Origin: Dactylorhiza incarnata
Taxonomy: Eukaryota > Streptophyta > Magnoliopsida > Asparagales > Orchidaceae
Length of the DNA stretch: 64,000 bases
Direction of reading: 5' to 3'
Assembly: GCA_033032865.1 (NCBI GenBank)
Contig: JAWHQI010000075.1
Location: forward strand, 2,356,001 to 2,420,000
In this document: positions 54,950 to 64,000 of the stretch, one piece after another
How positions within the stretch are numbered: the first letter of the stretch is position 1
Layout: each line of letters starts with the position of its first letter
The notes under the pieces: generated by a model
What the model was told of the DNA's origin: nothing
Seen by the model: only the letters and a program-made list of their open reading frames with translations
The model's database searches: none
Made by a program: the position numbers and the translations under genes

Positions 54950-55587
54950 AGAACCACCCGTCGAGCCGCCTCAACCTTTTTTACTGTTTATAATGTAAAA
55001 ATTTTCCTTTTGTCGGCGAGCTCATCGTTGGACTGTAACCTATTTTTTGAGGAATGAAAAAGAAACATTTTGTCTATCTTTCCAATGCCATTGCCTTATT
55101 TCTTATTCGCGCTCTTTCATTCGTGCTCGCGCGGTTCTGATTTTCTTACGCTCGCGCCCTTAAAGCTTTCATTTGACGCTCGCGTCCGCCTCTCCTTAAT
55201 TGACAATTCTCCCGTTGTCGTGTTGTATCTAGGTCGCTCTCGCCTCTTTTCTGCGGCGATGATAAGACTCATGTTGCAGAACATTATCCTTGCTTTGGAT
55301 GTACCCTGTTGGGGAACCTTGCGAGCGGGGCCAGCATTACCCTTCCTCGCTCGCACTCGCCTCTTGCGAGCTTTCATCGTTATCCATGGGCCACCGCGAC
55401 GACGGGCCCTTTCTGGTTCGCCGTCTTTACTCACGCCACCAAAATGCATAAGTAACTTTGTGAACAACAGGCTCAGTCGCTCTGCCGCGATCTAATCTCT
55501 TATGCGAACGGGCTCCTGGTCTCGCCTCGCCCGGGCCTTGAAGTTGCTTGCGAGCCAAGTCTCTTACCATGAGTAACCTATTTTCCT
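54950..55587. other. Non-coding stretch
   Basis: It begins with a plausible 3' UTR (AT-rich, AATGAAAAAG near 55050) of the gene before it. Low-information C/T-rich sequence with several GCTCGC/CTCGC motifs follows. No supported gene. Confidence 0.5.
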
Positions 55588-56160
55588 GCCTCCCCAGAGA
55601 TCAACCTGACCTACCGTCTATGAGAGCCCGGCAGCGGAATCGATCTGGGGCATTCCAGCACCAAACCATTTTAAACTTAGCCAGCCTCTCCAGAGATCAA
55701 CCTGACCCACCGTCTATGAGAGCCCGACAGCGAAATCGATCTGGGGCATTCCAACACCAAACCATTTGAAACATTGCCAGCCTCTCCAGAGATCAACCTG
55801 ACCCACCGTCTATGAGAGCCCGGCAGCGGAATCGATCTGGGGCATTCCAACACCAAACCACTTGAAACATTGCCAGCCTCTCCAGAGATCAACCTGACCC
55901 ACCGTCTATGAGAGCCCGGCAGCGGAATCGATCTGGGGCATTCCAGCACCAAACCATTTGAAACATTGCCAGCCTATCCAGAGATCAACCTAACCCACTG
56001 TCTATGAGAGCCCAGCAGCGGAATCGATCTGGGGCATTCCAGCACCAAACCATTTGAAACATTGCCAGCCTCTCCAAAGATCAACCTGACCCACCATCTG
56101 TGAGAGCCCAGCAGCGAAATCGATCTGGGGCATTCCAAAACCAAACCATTTGAAACCATG
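55588..56160. repeat. 96-bp satellite array, block 1 (6 copies)
   Basis: TATGAGAGCC (last copy TGTGAGAGCC) recurs at 55619, 55715, 55811, 55907, 56003 and 56099, a period of 96 bp. The unit has CCTCTCCAGAGATCAACCTG and GAATCGATCTGGGGCATTCC. The variable end is CACCAAACCATTTGAAACATTG. Confidence 0.92.
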
Positions 56161-56344
56161 TGATGTCTAACTGGTGCCTCTAATGGTCCCCTTTACACAT
56201 GATCGATCCATCTTAGTAGAACTTCTCACATCTTCCCGCAGGTGTCAAAGCATGACCCTGGTCGTCACTTAGTTCCCCTTCTCTAGCCATGACGTTCGCT
56301 TGAGTTCTTCTGTGCTAGTCACTCTCCACGCTCACCGCACCATA
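56161..56344 (-). other. Internal 5' end of T-like element with possible primer-binding site
   Basis: On the minus strand the bases next to the LTR read TTATGGTGCGGTGAGCGTGG. This has the TGG start and layout of a Tat-type primer-binding site, though diverged. No ORF. Confidence 0.4.
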
Positions 56345-57994
56345 ATGTTGAAACCGATTTCTCGGTCTCTGTGGAGTTCGGGGTCCCAAAAAAGGGGTGA
56401 CCGCGCACTTACTACGCTCAAGTAAATGATCTAGACACAAGACTAGGAACTCGAAGTACAAATCCAAGGTCTCAGCGTGGAGGTCCCACCGCACACCCGG
56501 AAGACTAACTAACTCTTCCCCTCCCAAGCCAAAGGCTGAGCTAAGGCACCTTTGGAGGGCTCTCTTGGCCGACCAAAATATCTCCATAGGTGCACCTCCC
56601 TGGATCTATGCAAAGCCTTTCTCGTCCGGTCGACCAATATCGTACTCTCGCCTAACAATTTTACTATACGCAGACCAAATGGGGCTGCCAACATCGTGAC
56701 TCCACTGTTCTGGGAGACTATTAGCAGACTCTCAGGGGTTTCCAAGTAAATTTCCCTCTGGACCCCAACTTGACTACGTTAGAAAAGATAAGCAAAGAAC
56801 ATGCGCCAAAGATTACAGGAATATGAATTCCATACTTCGTCACGCAGGCCGGCAATATAAATAATTAAGGCCTTCTCGGGCCGGCACAACCTTGGGATTA
56901 AACCCACTATTTCCCTCTTTGTTCTGCAACACCTGTACGCCAACGTCCTGCCAATCGGTGGCAAGCGGAACATCGATCAGCTACAACGGGCCGGAGCCTA
57001 TCGACCCCACCCCTTTTTTGGGGTGGCAATATTTCGCCCCTGCAAGCAAGTAGTATGCAACTTCCTCGAAGTCTTCTCCGGGAACCCAGAACATCACCAA
57101 TCCAGATTGACATATCCGGATGGGCTTCACATAGCATGCCTAAATCCATACTCGCGCTTCCGGACGCTAATGCAATTACAAGCGGGGATGTACACATCGA
57201 CTCGTCGGAGAGCTCCCTTCCTCCACCCGTTGGTGGAGAGGGGCTTCCATGCAATCATTCTAATTAAGGGCTTCACCTGCCCAAGAAGAAAAGTCGTTGC
57301 CCTTGAAGTGTGCTTCGGAGGCATGGAAACGTGCCCGGATTTGACGGCTAGCGTGTGTAGCCGCTGTCCACGCACGGATCTGCTCTCCACGTGTCGATTT
57401 GAACTCCAAACGACCACAAAAGCCCACAAAGACTGTTGCCCTTGCTCCGGGTTGACGAGGAAGAGGGGAAAGGGAGAAGAGAGCTCGGGGGCTGCTCCGA
57501 GAGGGAGAAGAGAGCTCGGGGACTGCTCCTCCTTGCTCCAGGCCGACAGGGAGAGAGGGAGAAGAGAGCTTGGGGGCTGCTCCTCCTTGCTCCAGGCCGA
57601 CAGGGAGAGAGGGAGAAGAGGGCTTGGGTGAGGGAGTTCCTCCAGGCGGCTTCTCCATGCGAGAGGAGCTCGGCTCCTTGCCGTCGGGAGAGAGGAAGCG
57701 GGAGGAGGGAGATGAAGGTTGCGGCTGCTCCACGCCAACCGAGAGCGAGAGAGAGATCGGGGGGAGTGCGGCGCCCTGTGTGAACGAGAGCGAGAGGAGG
57801 AGGTCAGGAAATTAGGTTGAGGGGGAGATCCACCGAAAATAATGCCAGGGGGAGTGGGAAATTGGGGGTTTTAATAAAACCCTAGACCAAAGATATCCGC
57901 AGACCATCCCTCTAAACGCACACCAAAACCCACTAGACGCAGCCCGATCAATGCTAGCCAATCACAGGACACCTTGGGTCCCAACTTGTCACCT
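56345..57994 (-). repeat. Diverged T-like LTR segment
   Basis: Starts TGTTGAAACCGATTTCTCGG like the T LTR and keeps its landmarks in order (GGAGGTCCCACC, CCCGGAAGA, CTTCCCCTCCCAAG). The remainder is clearly diverged, so it belongs to a related subfamily and is not the matching partner of 49351. It contains a short tandem repeat of about 55 bp (57470-57630, GGGAGAAGAGAGCTTGGGG). The right boundary is unresolved. ORFs on both strands in the GC-rich part are not credible. Confidence 0.5.
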
Positions 57995-58212
57995 TTCCAG
58001 CCTCTCCGCGAGATCAACATGACTCACCGGCTACTGAGAGCCCGGCAGCAGGATCGTCTGGGGCAATCCAGCATAAAGAACTTGCCACTCGCCAGCCTCT
58101 CCAGAGATCAACCTGACCCACCGTCTATGAGATCCCGGCAGCGGAATCGATCTGGGGCATTCCAGCGCCAAAGAACCTGCCACTCGCCAGCCTCTCCAGA
58201 GATCAACCTGAC
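57995..58212. repeat. 95-bp satellite array, block 2 (about 2 copies)
   Basis: Two units with GAGAGCCCGGCAGC / GAGATCCCGGCAGC cores at about 58033 and 58125. The second is cut by the solo LTR at AACCTGAC. Confidence 0.88.
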
Positions 58213-60049
58213 TGAAAGTGAGGTTAGATCTTAAATTAACTCTAGAGGGGGGTGAATAGAGTTTTACAACTTTTTCCCTTAGTTTTATTTGCGGAATTAA
58301 AAATACTGATATAAGTATATGTGTATAGAGTGATTTGTAAAAACTAAGTAACAACAAAACACAGAAATTCACAGCACAGAAGACACAAGGAATTTTATAG
58401 TAGTTCCCCAATAACCTGGGTACATCTACTCTTCTACCAAACTTGGTAGGATCCACTAGGATTTTTGATCAGGTGCCCTCACACCAATGAGCTTTTGATA
58501 AGGTGCCCAAAAACCAAGCAGGATTTTTTTTGATAAGGTGTCTTGCCACCAAGAGGTAAACTTTTGAAGGGAGTTTTAACCCTGTACAAGATGGGATAGA
58601 GAGGGGTTTAGATGTTCTTCTCTGTCAAGATGCTGAGAGAAGACTCTAGTGGATGTATGTTGAAAAGAACTCCTCTGTCTGATATGAAATGTTTGACAGT
58701 TGATTTGCTGGAGCTTTTCTTGAAAGAAATTGATCTTCCTGTAGTTGATAAATCTGAAAACAAGAATGCTTCTTAGAATTTTTATTGCTCTTTGGAGATC
58801 TGTGCTTGCAGCTGATGACTGAGAGAGTATTGTTGATGAAGATGTTCTCAGTAAGTAAGAGCTGCTGGAGGAGGAAGAAGATGAAGATCTGTGTAAACTT
58901 TTTGTACTTCTGTTCTTCCTTTCTCTTTTTCTTTTTCTTTCTTTTTCTCTGTACAACAAATGTAATAAGTTCTGTATTAATCTTGTCGTGAAAACTATTG
59001 TTGATAATCTGCTATATCTTCTTCCTTATTTTCTTTTGAAATCTCTAACAGACATTAATTGCAGATCCCTTATATTAAGGAATAAATATATCTGAAAAGC
59101 TATTTTGAAAATATAAATCTGCTGCGCCGTTTTATCTCTTTCCTTTTCCACGAAATGTCCTTTTCCGAGGAATGTCAATGGTTATAATCTTGGAATAATA
59201 AAAGGAAATATATTTTCCTTACTTGATCTGATAGAAAGAGTCATTGCTGTCGTCGATCTGAGTTCAGAGAATGAAATGAATATAATCCTTCTGAAATTTT
59301 CTGAACTTAAATAAGATTTCTTCAATCTGTGCAAAATTCGATGACCGTAGATTCGTCGATCTCAAGATTTTTGTCGAACACAAAATTTACTTCGTCGACC
59401 TCAAATGAATCTTGCTGGAATAATTAATTTTGTTGAGCTGAGAAGAACTTTCGTCGATCTGCAGGTATTCGTCGAACGCAGATTGGAGTTCGTCGAACGG
59501 AAGTATTCGTCGACCGCTGAGCCTGGATAAATTCGTCGATCGCTGAGCTTGAGCAAAATCGTCGACCGCTGAGCCGGGTTCTGTTCGTCGACCGCTGTAA
59601 CAATCTGTTCGTCGACCGCTGAACCACTGAGACGGGATCGTCGACCGCTGAGATGAGATCGTCGACCGCTGAGATGGGCTTGAAGCAAGTCGTTCGTCGA
59701 ACGCAGAATGTAATTAGTCAAGCGCTGCACTTAGACAAATTCTTCGACCGTTGAAATTTGAGTTGTTCGTCGAACGCAGAATATAAGGCGTTCGTCGAAC
59801 GCAGAGAACATGTCGTTCGTTGAACGTAGAATGCAAGCCGTTCGTCGAACGCATAGAGCTTGCCGTTCGTTGAACGCAGATAGTCGTTCGTCGAACGCAG
59901 TATGGAGTTCGTCGAACGCAGAATCCGAATGAAATCTTTAGTTCTAACAGCCTAAACTCTTTACCCATAAACTATACATTGGGGTCAACTTTATCCTTAG
60001 TCAACATATAGTGATCCTAGCCCAAATCAGAAATTGGGTTGTTCCAACA
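58213..60049 (-). repeat. Copia-type solo LTR, 1837 bp
   Basis: Minus-strand start TGTTGGAACAACCC and end CTTTCA, with perfect target duplication CTGAC (58208-58212 and 60050-60054). Removing it rejoins a normal satellite unit. CTAGAGGGGGGTGAATAG near 58240 is the complement of the SIRE-type LTR 3' end. The minus strand has a TATA-like TTAATATAAG near 59070, downstream of the motif array at 59340-59930. A solo LTR arises by recombination between the two LTRs of a full element. No genes. Confidence 0.92.
59340..59930 (-). promoter_or_regulatory. TTCGTCGAACGCAGA / TTCGTCGACCGCTGAG array in solo LTR
   Basis: There are about twenty copies in two sub-types: TCGTCGACCGCTGAG in 59490-59660 and GTTCGTCGAACGCAGA in 59690-59925. 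The array lies upstream of the TATA-like site on the minus strand. Confidence 0.75.
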
Positions 60050-61364
60050 CTGACCCACCGTCTATGAGAGCCCGGCAGCGGAATCAATCTGGGGCATTCC
60101 AGCGCTAAAGAACATGCCACTCGCCAGCCTCTCCAGAGATCAAGCTGACCCACCGTCTATGAGAGCCCGGCAGCGGAATCGATCTGGGGCATTCCAGCGC
60201 CAAAAAACCTGCCACTCGCTAGCCTGTCCAGATATCAACCTGACCCACCGTCTATGAGAGCCCGGCAGCAGAATCGATCTGGGGCATTCCAGTGCCAAAG
60301 AACCTGCCACTCGCCAGCCTCTCCAGAGATCAACCTGACCCACTGTCTATGAGAGCCCGACAGTGGAATCGATCTGGGGCATTCCAGCGCCAAAGAACAT
60401 GCCACTCGCCAACATCTCCAGAGATCACCCTAACCCACCGTCTATGAGAGCCCGACAGCGGAATCGATCTGGGGCATTCCAGCGCCAAAGAACCTGCCAC
60501 TCGCCAGCCTCTCTAGAGATCAACCTGACCCACCGTCTGTGAGAGCCCGACAGCGGAATCGATCTGGGGCATTCCAGCGCCAAAGAACATGCCACTCGCC
60601 AGCATCTCCGGAGATCAACCTGACCCACCGTCTATGAGAGTCCAACAGCGGAATCGATCTGGGGCATTCCAGCGCCAAAGAACCTGCCACTCGCCAGCCT
60701 CTCCAGAGATTAACCTGACCCACCATCTATGAGAGCCCGGCAGTGGAATCGATCTGGGGCATTCCAAAGCCAAAGAACCGGCCACTCGCCAGCCTCTCCA
60801 GAGATCAACCTGACCCACCATCTATGAGAGCCCGGCAGCGGAATCGATCTGGGGCATTCCAGCGCCAAAGAACATGCCACTCGCCAGCCTCTCCAGAGAT
60901 CAACCTGACCCACCGTCTGTGAGAGCCCGACAGCGGAATTGATCTGGGGCATTCCAGCGCCAAAGAACCTGCCACTCGCCAGCCTCTCCAGAGATCAACC
61001 TGACCCACCGTCTATGAGAGCCCGGCAGCGGAATCGATCTGGGGCATTCCAGCGCCAAAGAATCTGCCACTTGTCAGCCTCTCCAGAAGATCAACCTGAA
61101 CCACCGTCTATGAGAGCCTGGCAGTGGAATCGATCTGAGGCATTCCAGCGCCAAAGAACCTGCCACTCGCCAGCCTCTCCAGAGATCAACCTAACCCACC
61201 GTCTTTGAGAGCCCGGCAGCGGAATCGATCTGGAGCATTCCAACGCCAAAGAACCTGCCACTCGCCAGCCTCTCTAGAGATCAACCTGACCCACCGTCTA
61301 TGAGAGCCCGGCAGTGGAATCGATATGGGGCATTCCAGCGCCAAAGAACCTGCCACTCGCCAGC
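60050..61364. repeat. 95-bp satellite array, block 3 (about 14 copies)
   Basis: TATGAGAGC-type cores recur at 60063, 60158, 60253 and onward to about 61299, a 95-bp period. Each unit has CCTCTCCAGAGATCAACCTG, GAATCGATCTGGGGCATTCC and CGCCAAAGAACCTGCCACTC. Because 95 is not a multiple of three, the minus-strand ORFs of 67-90 codons are rotating-frame artefacts. Confidence 0.95.
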
Positions 61365-62726
61365 TGATGCGATAATTTCGGCAAGTGCACCGGTCGCGCA
61401 AGTAATAATAATGGGGAAAATCCCCGAGTGTCAGTCTCTCAAGGAACACACTAAGGTGGAGTTAACGTTCGAGGAAGGACTTGAGATCGAAATCCTTGAG
61501 TCGGCTGGAATGCGGGAGATTTGATTTGGCTTTTGGAAAATACAAGAAAACAACTACAACTACTCCTATGCAATGCTTCGCTTGGCGGAATGGAGACTAG
61601 GCAGGCCTTGAGCGTGCTGCGTCGCAAGGGCGGATGGACGAGTAGGCTAACGGAATGAGGGTCGCAAGCACCTCTTCGACAAACACGCCACTAGCAATTG
61701 CTAGTGCGGCACCGAACACGATGGTGGAATGGGAATTAGATGGGGGCGCACCTCATAGACACATATGAAGAATATAATCTCAAATAAATGAAATAGACAT
61801 TACATAACAAGATTCATTGTGCACATCATCAAAATATAGAGATTACAAACAAATACATCCACACAAGTAGAAGAAAGAGGCAAGAGATACGACCGAATCC
61901 GGAGTAAGCACCGGGTTGTCAATCCGCGTCCTAGCTCGGTGCCAACTGCGTCCGGGGTAGAGGAGGGTTGTCACACCTCCCAATGGACCCGTCTTCTCTA
62001 GCGTTTTACAATCCGGCCACGTGCGATGCGAAGAAATCCTTGCTTGGTGATGAAGATGAGTGGAATATCCTCCTTGAAGCTCTTGGATGATGGAGGAGGC
62101 TTAGGGGGGCGGAGAACCTGTGGAAAGGGAGAAAATGGCGGACTGAACGGAGTTCCCAATGGTGATCCAGACCTAATTCGCGAGCAGGATTATATATAGG
62201 CGCTGGAATAAACAGTGTGCACGGTCATTGGCGCACGACCAGTGGTCGTGCGCACTAGCATCCTGTGATCGTGCGCCTGACTGGACGGAGCCTGCAAGGT
62301 AAGAAAAATTATAATATACAATGTTCGCACGACCAGTGGTCGTGCGCGCTATCGTAGGTGGTCGTGCGATAAGGAAGACAGAACATAGATTTCAGGGGGT
62401 AAGTGCGCACGATCAGTGGCGCACGACCAGTGGTCGTGCGCAATAGAACCAGTGATCGTGCGCTGTGTTCCTGTACAGAATTGTACCGGAAACACCTGCA
62501 CGACACCTGTTCCAGCACAACCACGAATCCAGCCACTAAAAGTGGCACTTAACAATGCAAAGCAACTACTAAAGGAGAATAATACGAAATAACACCAAAA
62601 ACAGGCCTAAAGGTGCACTTAGCATGGAGAATCAAATATAAGTGAAAACATGTCTAAAGTGAAGTGCATAGACTAGAAAATCGGCCCAGATGAGTCCATA
62701 AATGTGTATATATTTGGGACTCATCA
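61365..62726 (-). repeat. G3: 3' LTR of a second Athila/Tat-like element
   Basis: TG...CA ends (TGATGCGATAAT on the left, GGACTCATCA on the right), 1362 bp. In its own orientation it starts TGATGAGTCC, similar to G0 and G1. The polypurine tract complement CACCCCCAGACTTA follows at 62727. A minus-strand TATA box (plus-strand TTATATATAGG, 62190-62200) lies next to the palindrome array at 62220-62470. Its left end abuts the satellite. Confidence 0.85.
62220..62470 (-). promoter_or_regulatory. GCACGACCAGTGGTCGTGC palindrome array in G3 LTR
   Basis: Perfect inverted repeats with a 1-base centre occur at 62231-62253 and 62419-62441 (11-bp arms GCGCACGACCA) and at 62326-62346. Half-sites GTGGTCGTGCG and GTGATCGTGCGC lie between. 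All are just upstream, on the minus strand, of the TATA box. Confidence 0.75.
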
Positions 62727-64000
62727 CACCCCCAGACTTACCTGTTTGTGCGTCCCGAGCAAACGAATTCGGCGGAGTGTGAAAATGGTAGTTAACAACG
62801 AAAATTACACAAAGGAGTTCAATGCGAAGTAACAGAAGCATGCAAATAGAAATTTAGTAAAAAGAGGTTCTAACTATGCTAACTAATTTACAAAAGTATT
62901 AGAGCGTAAATAAAGATTTGTCAATACTCAGTTGGTGAATCGTGAAGAACTTGAGCGATCATGCCCGGTGTGAAAGTAACAAGCCACTAAGGAGGGTGTT
63001 ACGCAAGGTCGGGGTTCAGGAATAACTCCGCTGAAATCCATCAGCGTCGAGAGCCATAAGCTTGCCCGGTCACACTCTCTCCACGGCGTAGCAAACTCAC
63101 GAGATAAATCAATAGGACTTTAGGATTAAGTTGGGCTTAGGTTGCGGCGTGATATTCAAGGATAGAAATGAAGGCTACGCAACCAAATTGAGTCAACGGA
63201 ACGCTGCACCACACAAAACCACGCACAAAGCTAGTGTGACACACCCCCAGACTTATTATGAGAACTAGGTGTGCACACGGCCTACTTCACAAATACCAAC
63301 GGATTTTCTAATACGCTCGGAAGGATTTCTCTTCAATACAAATTTTTTTCAGATTTTCATTTCAATAACATATTTTTTTTTTCTCATCCTCCGGTTGGTT
63401 CATAATCAGCAAATAAAATTTATTTCTTCATCACATCACAAAGATTCCAAAAATCACACCAAATCAAGAACATGAGTGCAGATAAACATCTATTTGGTTG
63501 CGAAAGTGGGCAAAGCTTCAGGCCTTGGTGAATGGAGGAGGAGCTGTAACAAGGAAGTGATAGGCACAAATGTTGGCTTGCAAAGGTGAGCGAATAGGAC
63601 ACGGAAAGCTAAGGCTCAAACTAGCCAAAAGGTGACCTACATCATATTTAACTCAAAGAATCGCTCACACCCATGCTTCAAGAGTCGCTTGGGGCAAGTT
63701 CTTAGCCCACGAGAAAGGTAAACCTTCCTCCCGACTCGAGCAACACACAACTAGTGCTCGTGAACACACAACACCGGGTTATCACCAATTTCGTTCACAT
63801 TCACCATTTGAGTATAACAAATCTAAAACTACGCAAAAATACTAATCATAAATTAAACGCATAGAAATAATCTAGTTTTACTCAAATTCTACTGCAGTAT
63901 GCGGGTGCGACTAGAACACTGCTCGAGTCAACATCGCACTCCAAATAGTAATTCCTAAGCTAACACCCCAATTCACATTCCTAACCAAAATAGTTTATTT
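62727..64000 (-). mobile_element. Internal region of G3, non-coding part
   Basis: Begins with the polypurine tract complement and continues to the window edge. A second CACACCCCCAGACTTA copy is at about 63242, suggesting an internal duplication. No credible ORF. The rest of the element lies outside. Confidence 0.65.

Noticed and set aside
55588..61364. Regular direct repeats that might suggest a CRISPR-like array
   Set aside because: Whole 95/96-bp units repeat with no unique spacers, there are no cas genes, and the surrounding DNA is plant retrotransposon.
60140..61449. Serial 67-90 codon minus-strand ORFs with near-identical proteins
   Set aside because: Produced by the 95-bp satellite. 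The period is not a multiple of three, so each ORF is the same DNA in a rotated frame.
1..64000. tRNA, rRNA, snoRNA or organellar insertions
   Set aside because: On reading both strands I saw no cloverleaf with B-box pairs, rRNA core or plastid/mitochondrial gene. A tRNAscan or Rfam run would be decisive.

Overview
The window is repeat-dense nuclear DNA of a flowering plant. I see no convincing single-copy host gene, rRNA, tRNA or organellar segment. Nearly all of it is nested LTR retrotransposons, and the plant assignment rests on the families present: a SIRE-type Ty1/copia element with an env-like ORF, a Ty3/gypsy chromovirus with very long LTRs, and elements with the Athila/Tat type of primer-binding site. 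The species, and whether it is a monocot or eudicot, cannot be decided from the sequence.

Layout from left to right. Positions 1-11583 hold a minus-strand Athila/Tat-like element (called G0). Into it are inserted a probable solo LTR (683-2593) and a short non-autonomous relative in the opposite orientation (G1, 3147-7951, target duplication AAAGG). Next comes a Tork-like copia remnant (11584-13608). A minus-strand chromovirus with 4.8-kb LTRs cuts it off (13609-23958). That element's upstream LTR is in turn cut by an LTR beginning TGTTGAAAC (called T, 23959-25574).

The block 9298-25574 is then repeated in tandem, in the same orientation, as 25577-50967. The second copy differs in two main ways. 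It has a 2.93-kb deletion with AAGG microhomology (junction near 28348), and it carries a 12.06-kb SIRE-type copia element (33377-45436, target duplication TATAG) inserted in the chromovirus pol. Allowing for these two changes, the two units agree in length to within about 25 bp.

After the second T LTR, the plus strand carries two degraded intron-containing genes (51317-52460 and 53057-54949). The second resembles the plant 'putative gypsy type transposon' (Transposase_28) family. A 95/96-bp satellite follows in three blocks (55588-56160, 57995-58212, 60050-61364). It is split by a diverged T-like LTR and by a copia-type solo LTR (58213-60049, target duplication CTGAC). The window ends in the 3' LTR (61365-62726) and internal region of another minus-strand Athila/Tat-like element (G3).

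The pattern most worth following is regulatory. At least six distinct LTR types here each carry an array of short, CpG-containing, near-palindromic motifs immediately upstream of a TATA box. Three of these types share almost the same TTCGTCGAACGCTGA core. In the SIRE-type element the motif array plus TATA box occurs a second time, internally, just before the env-like ORF, which suggests a private promoter for that ORF. All coding regions are pseudogenised to some degree, and many stops look like C-to-T (5-methylcytosine deamination) changes.
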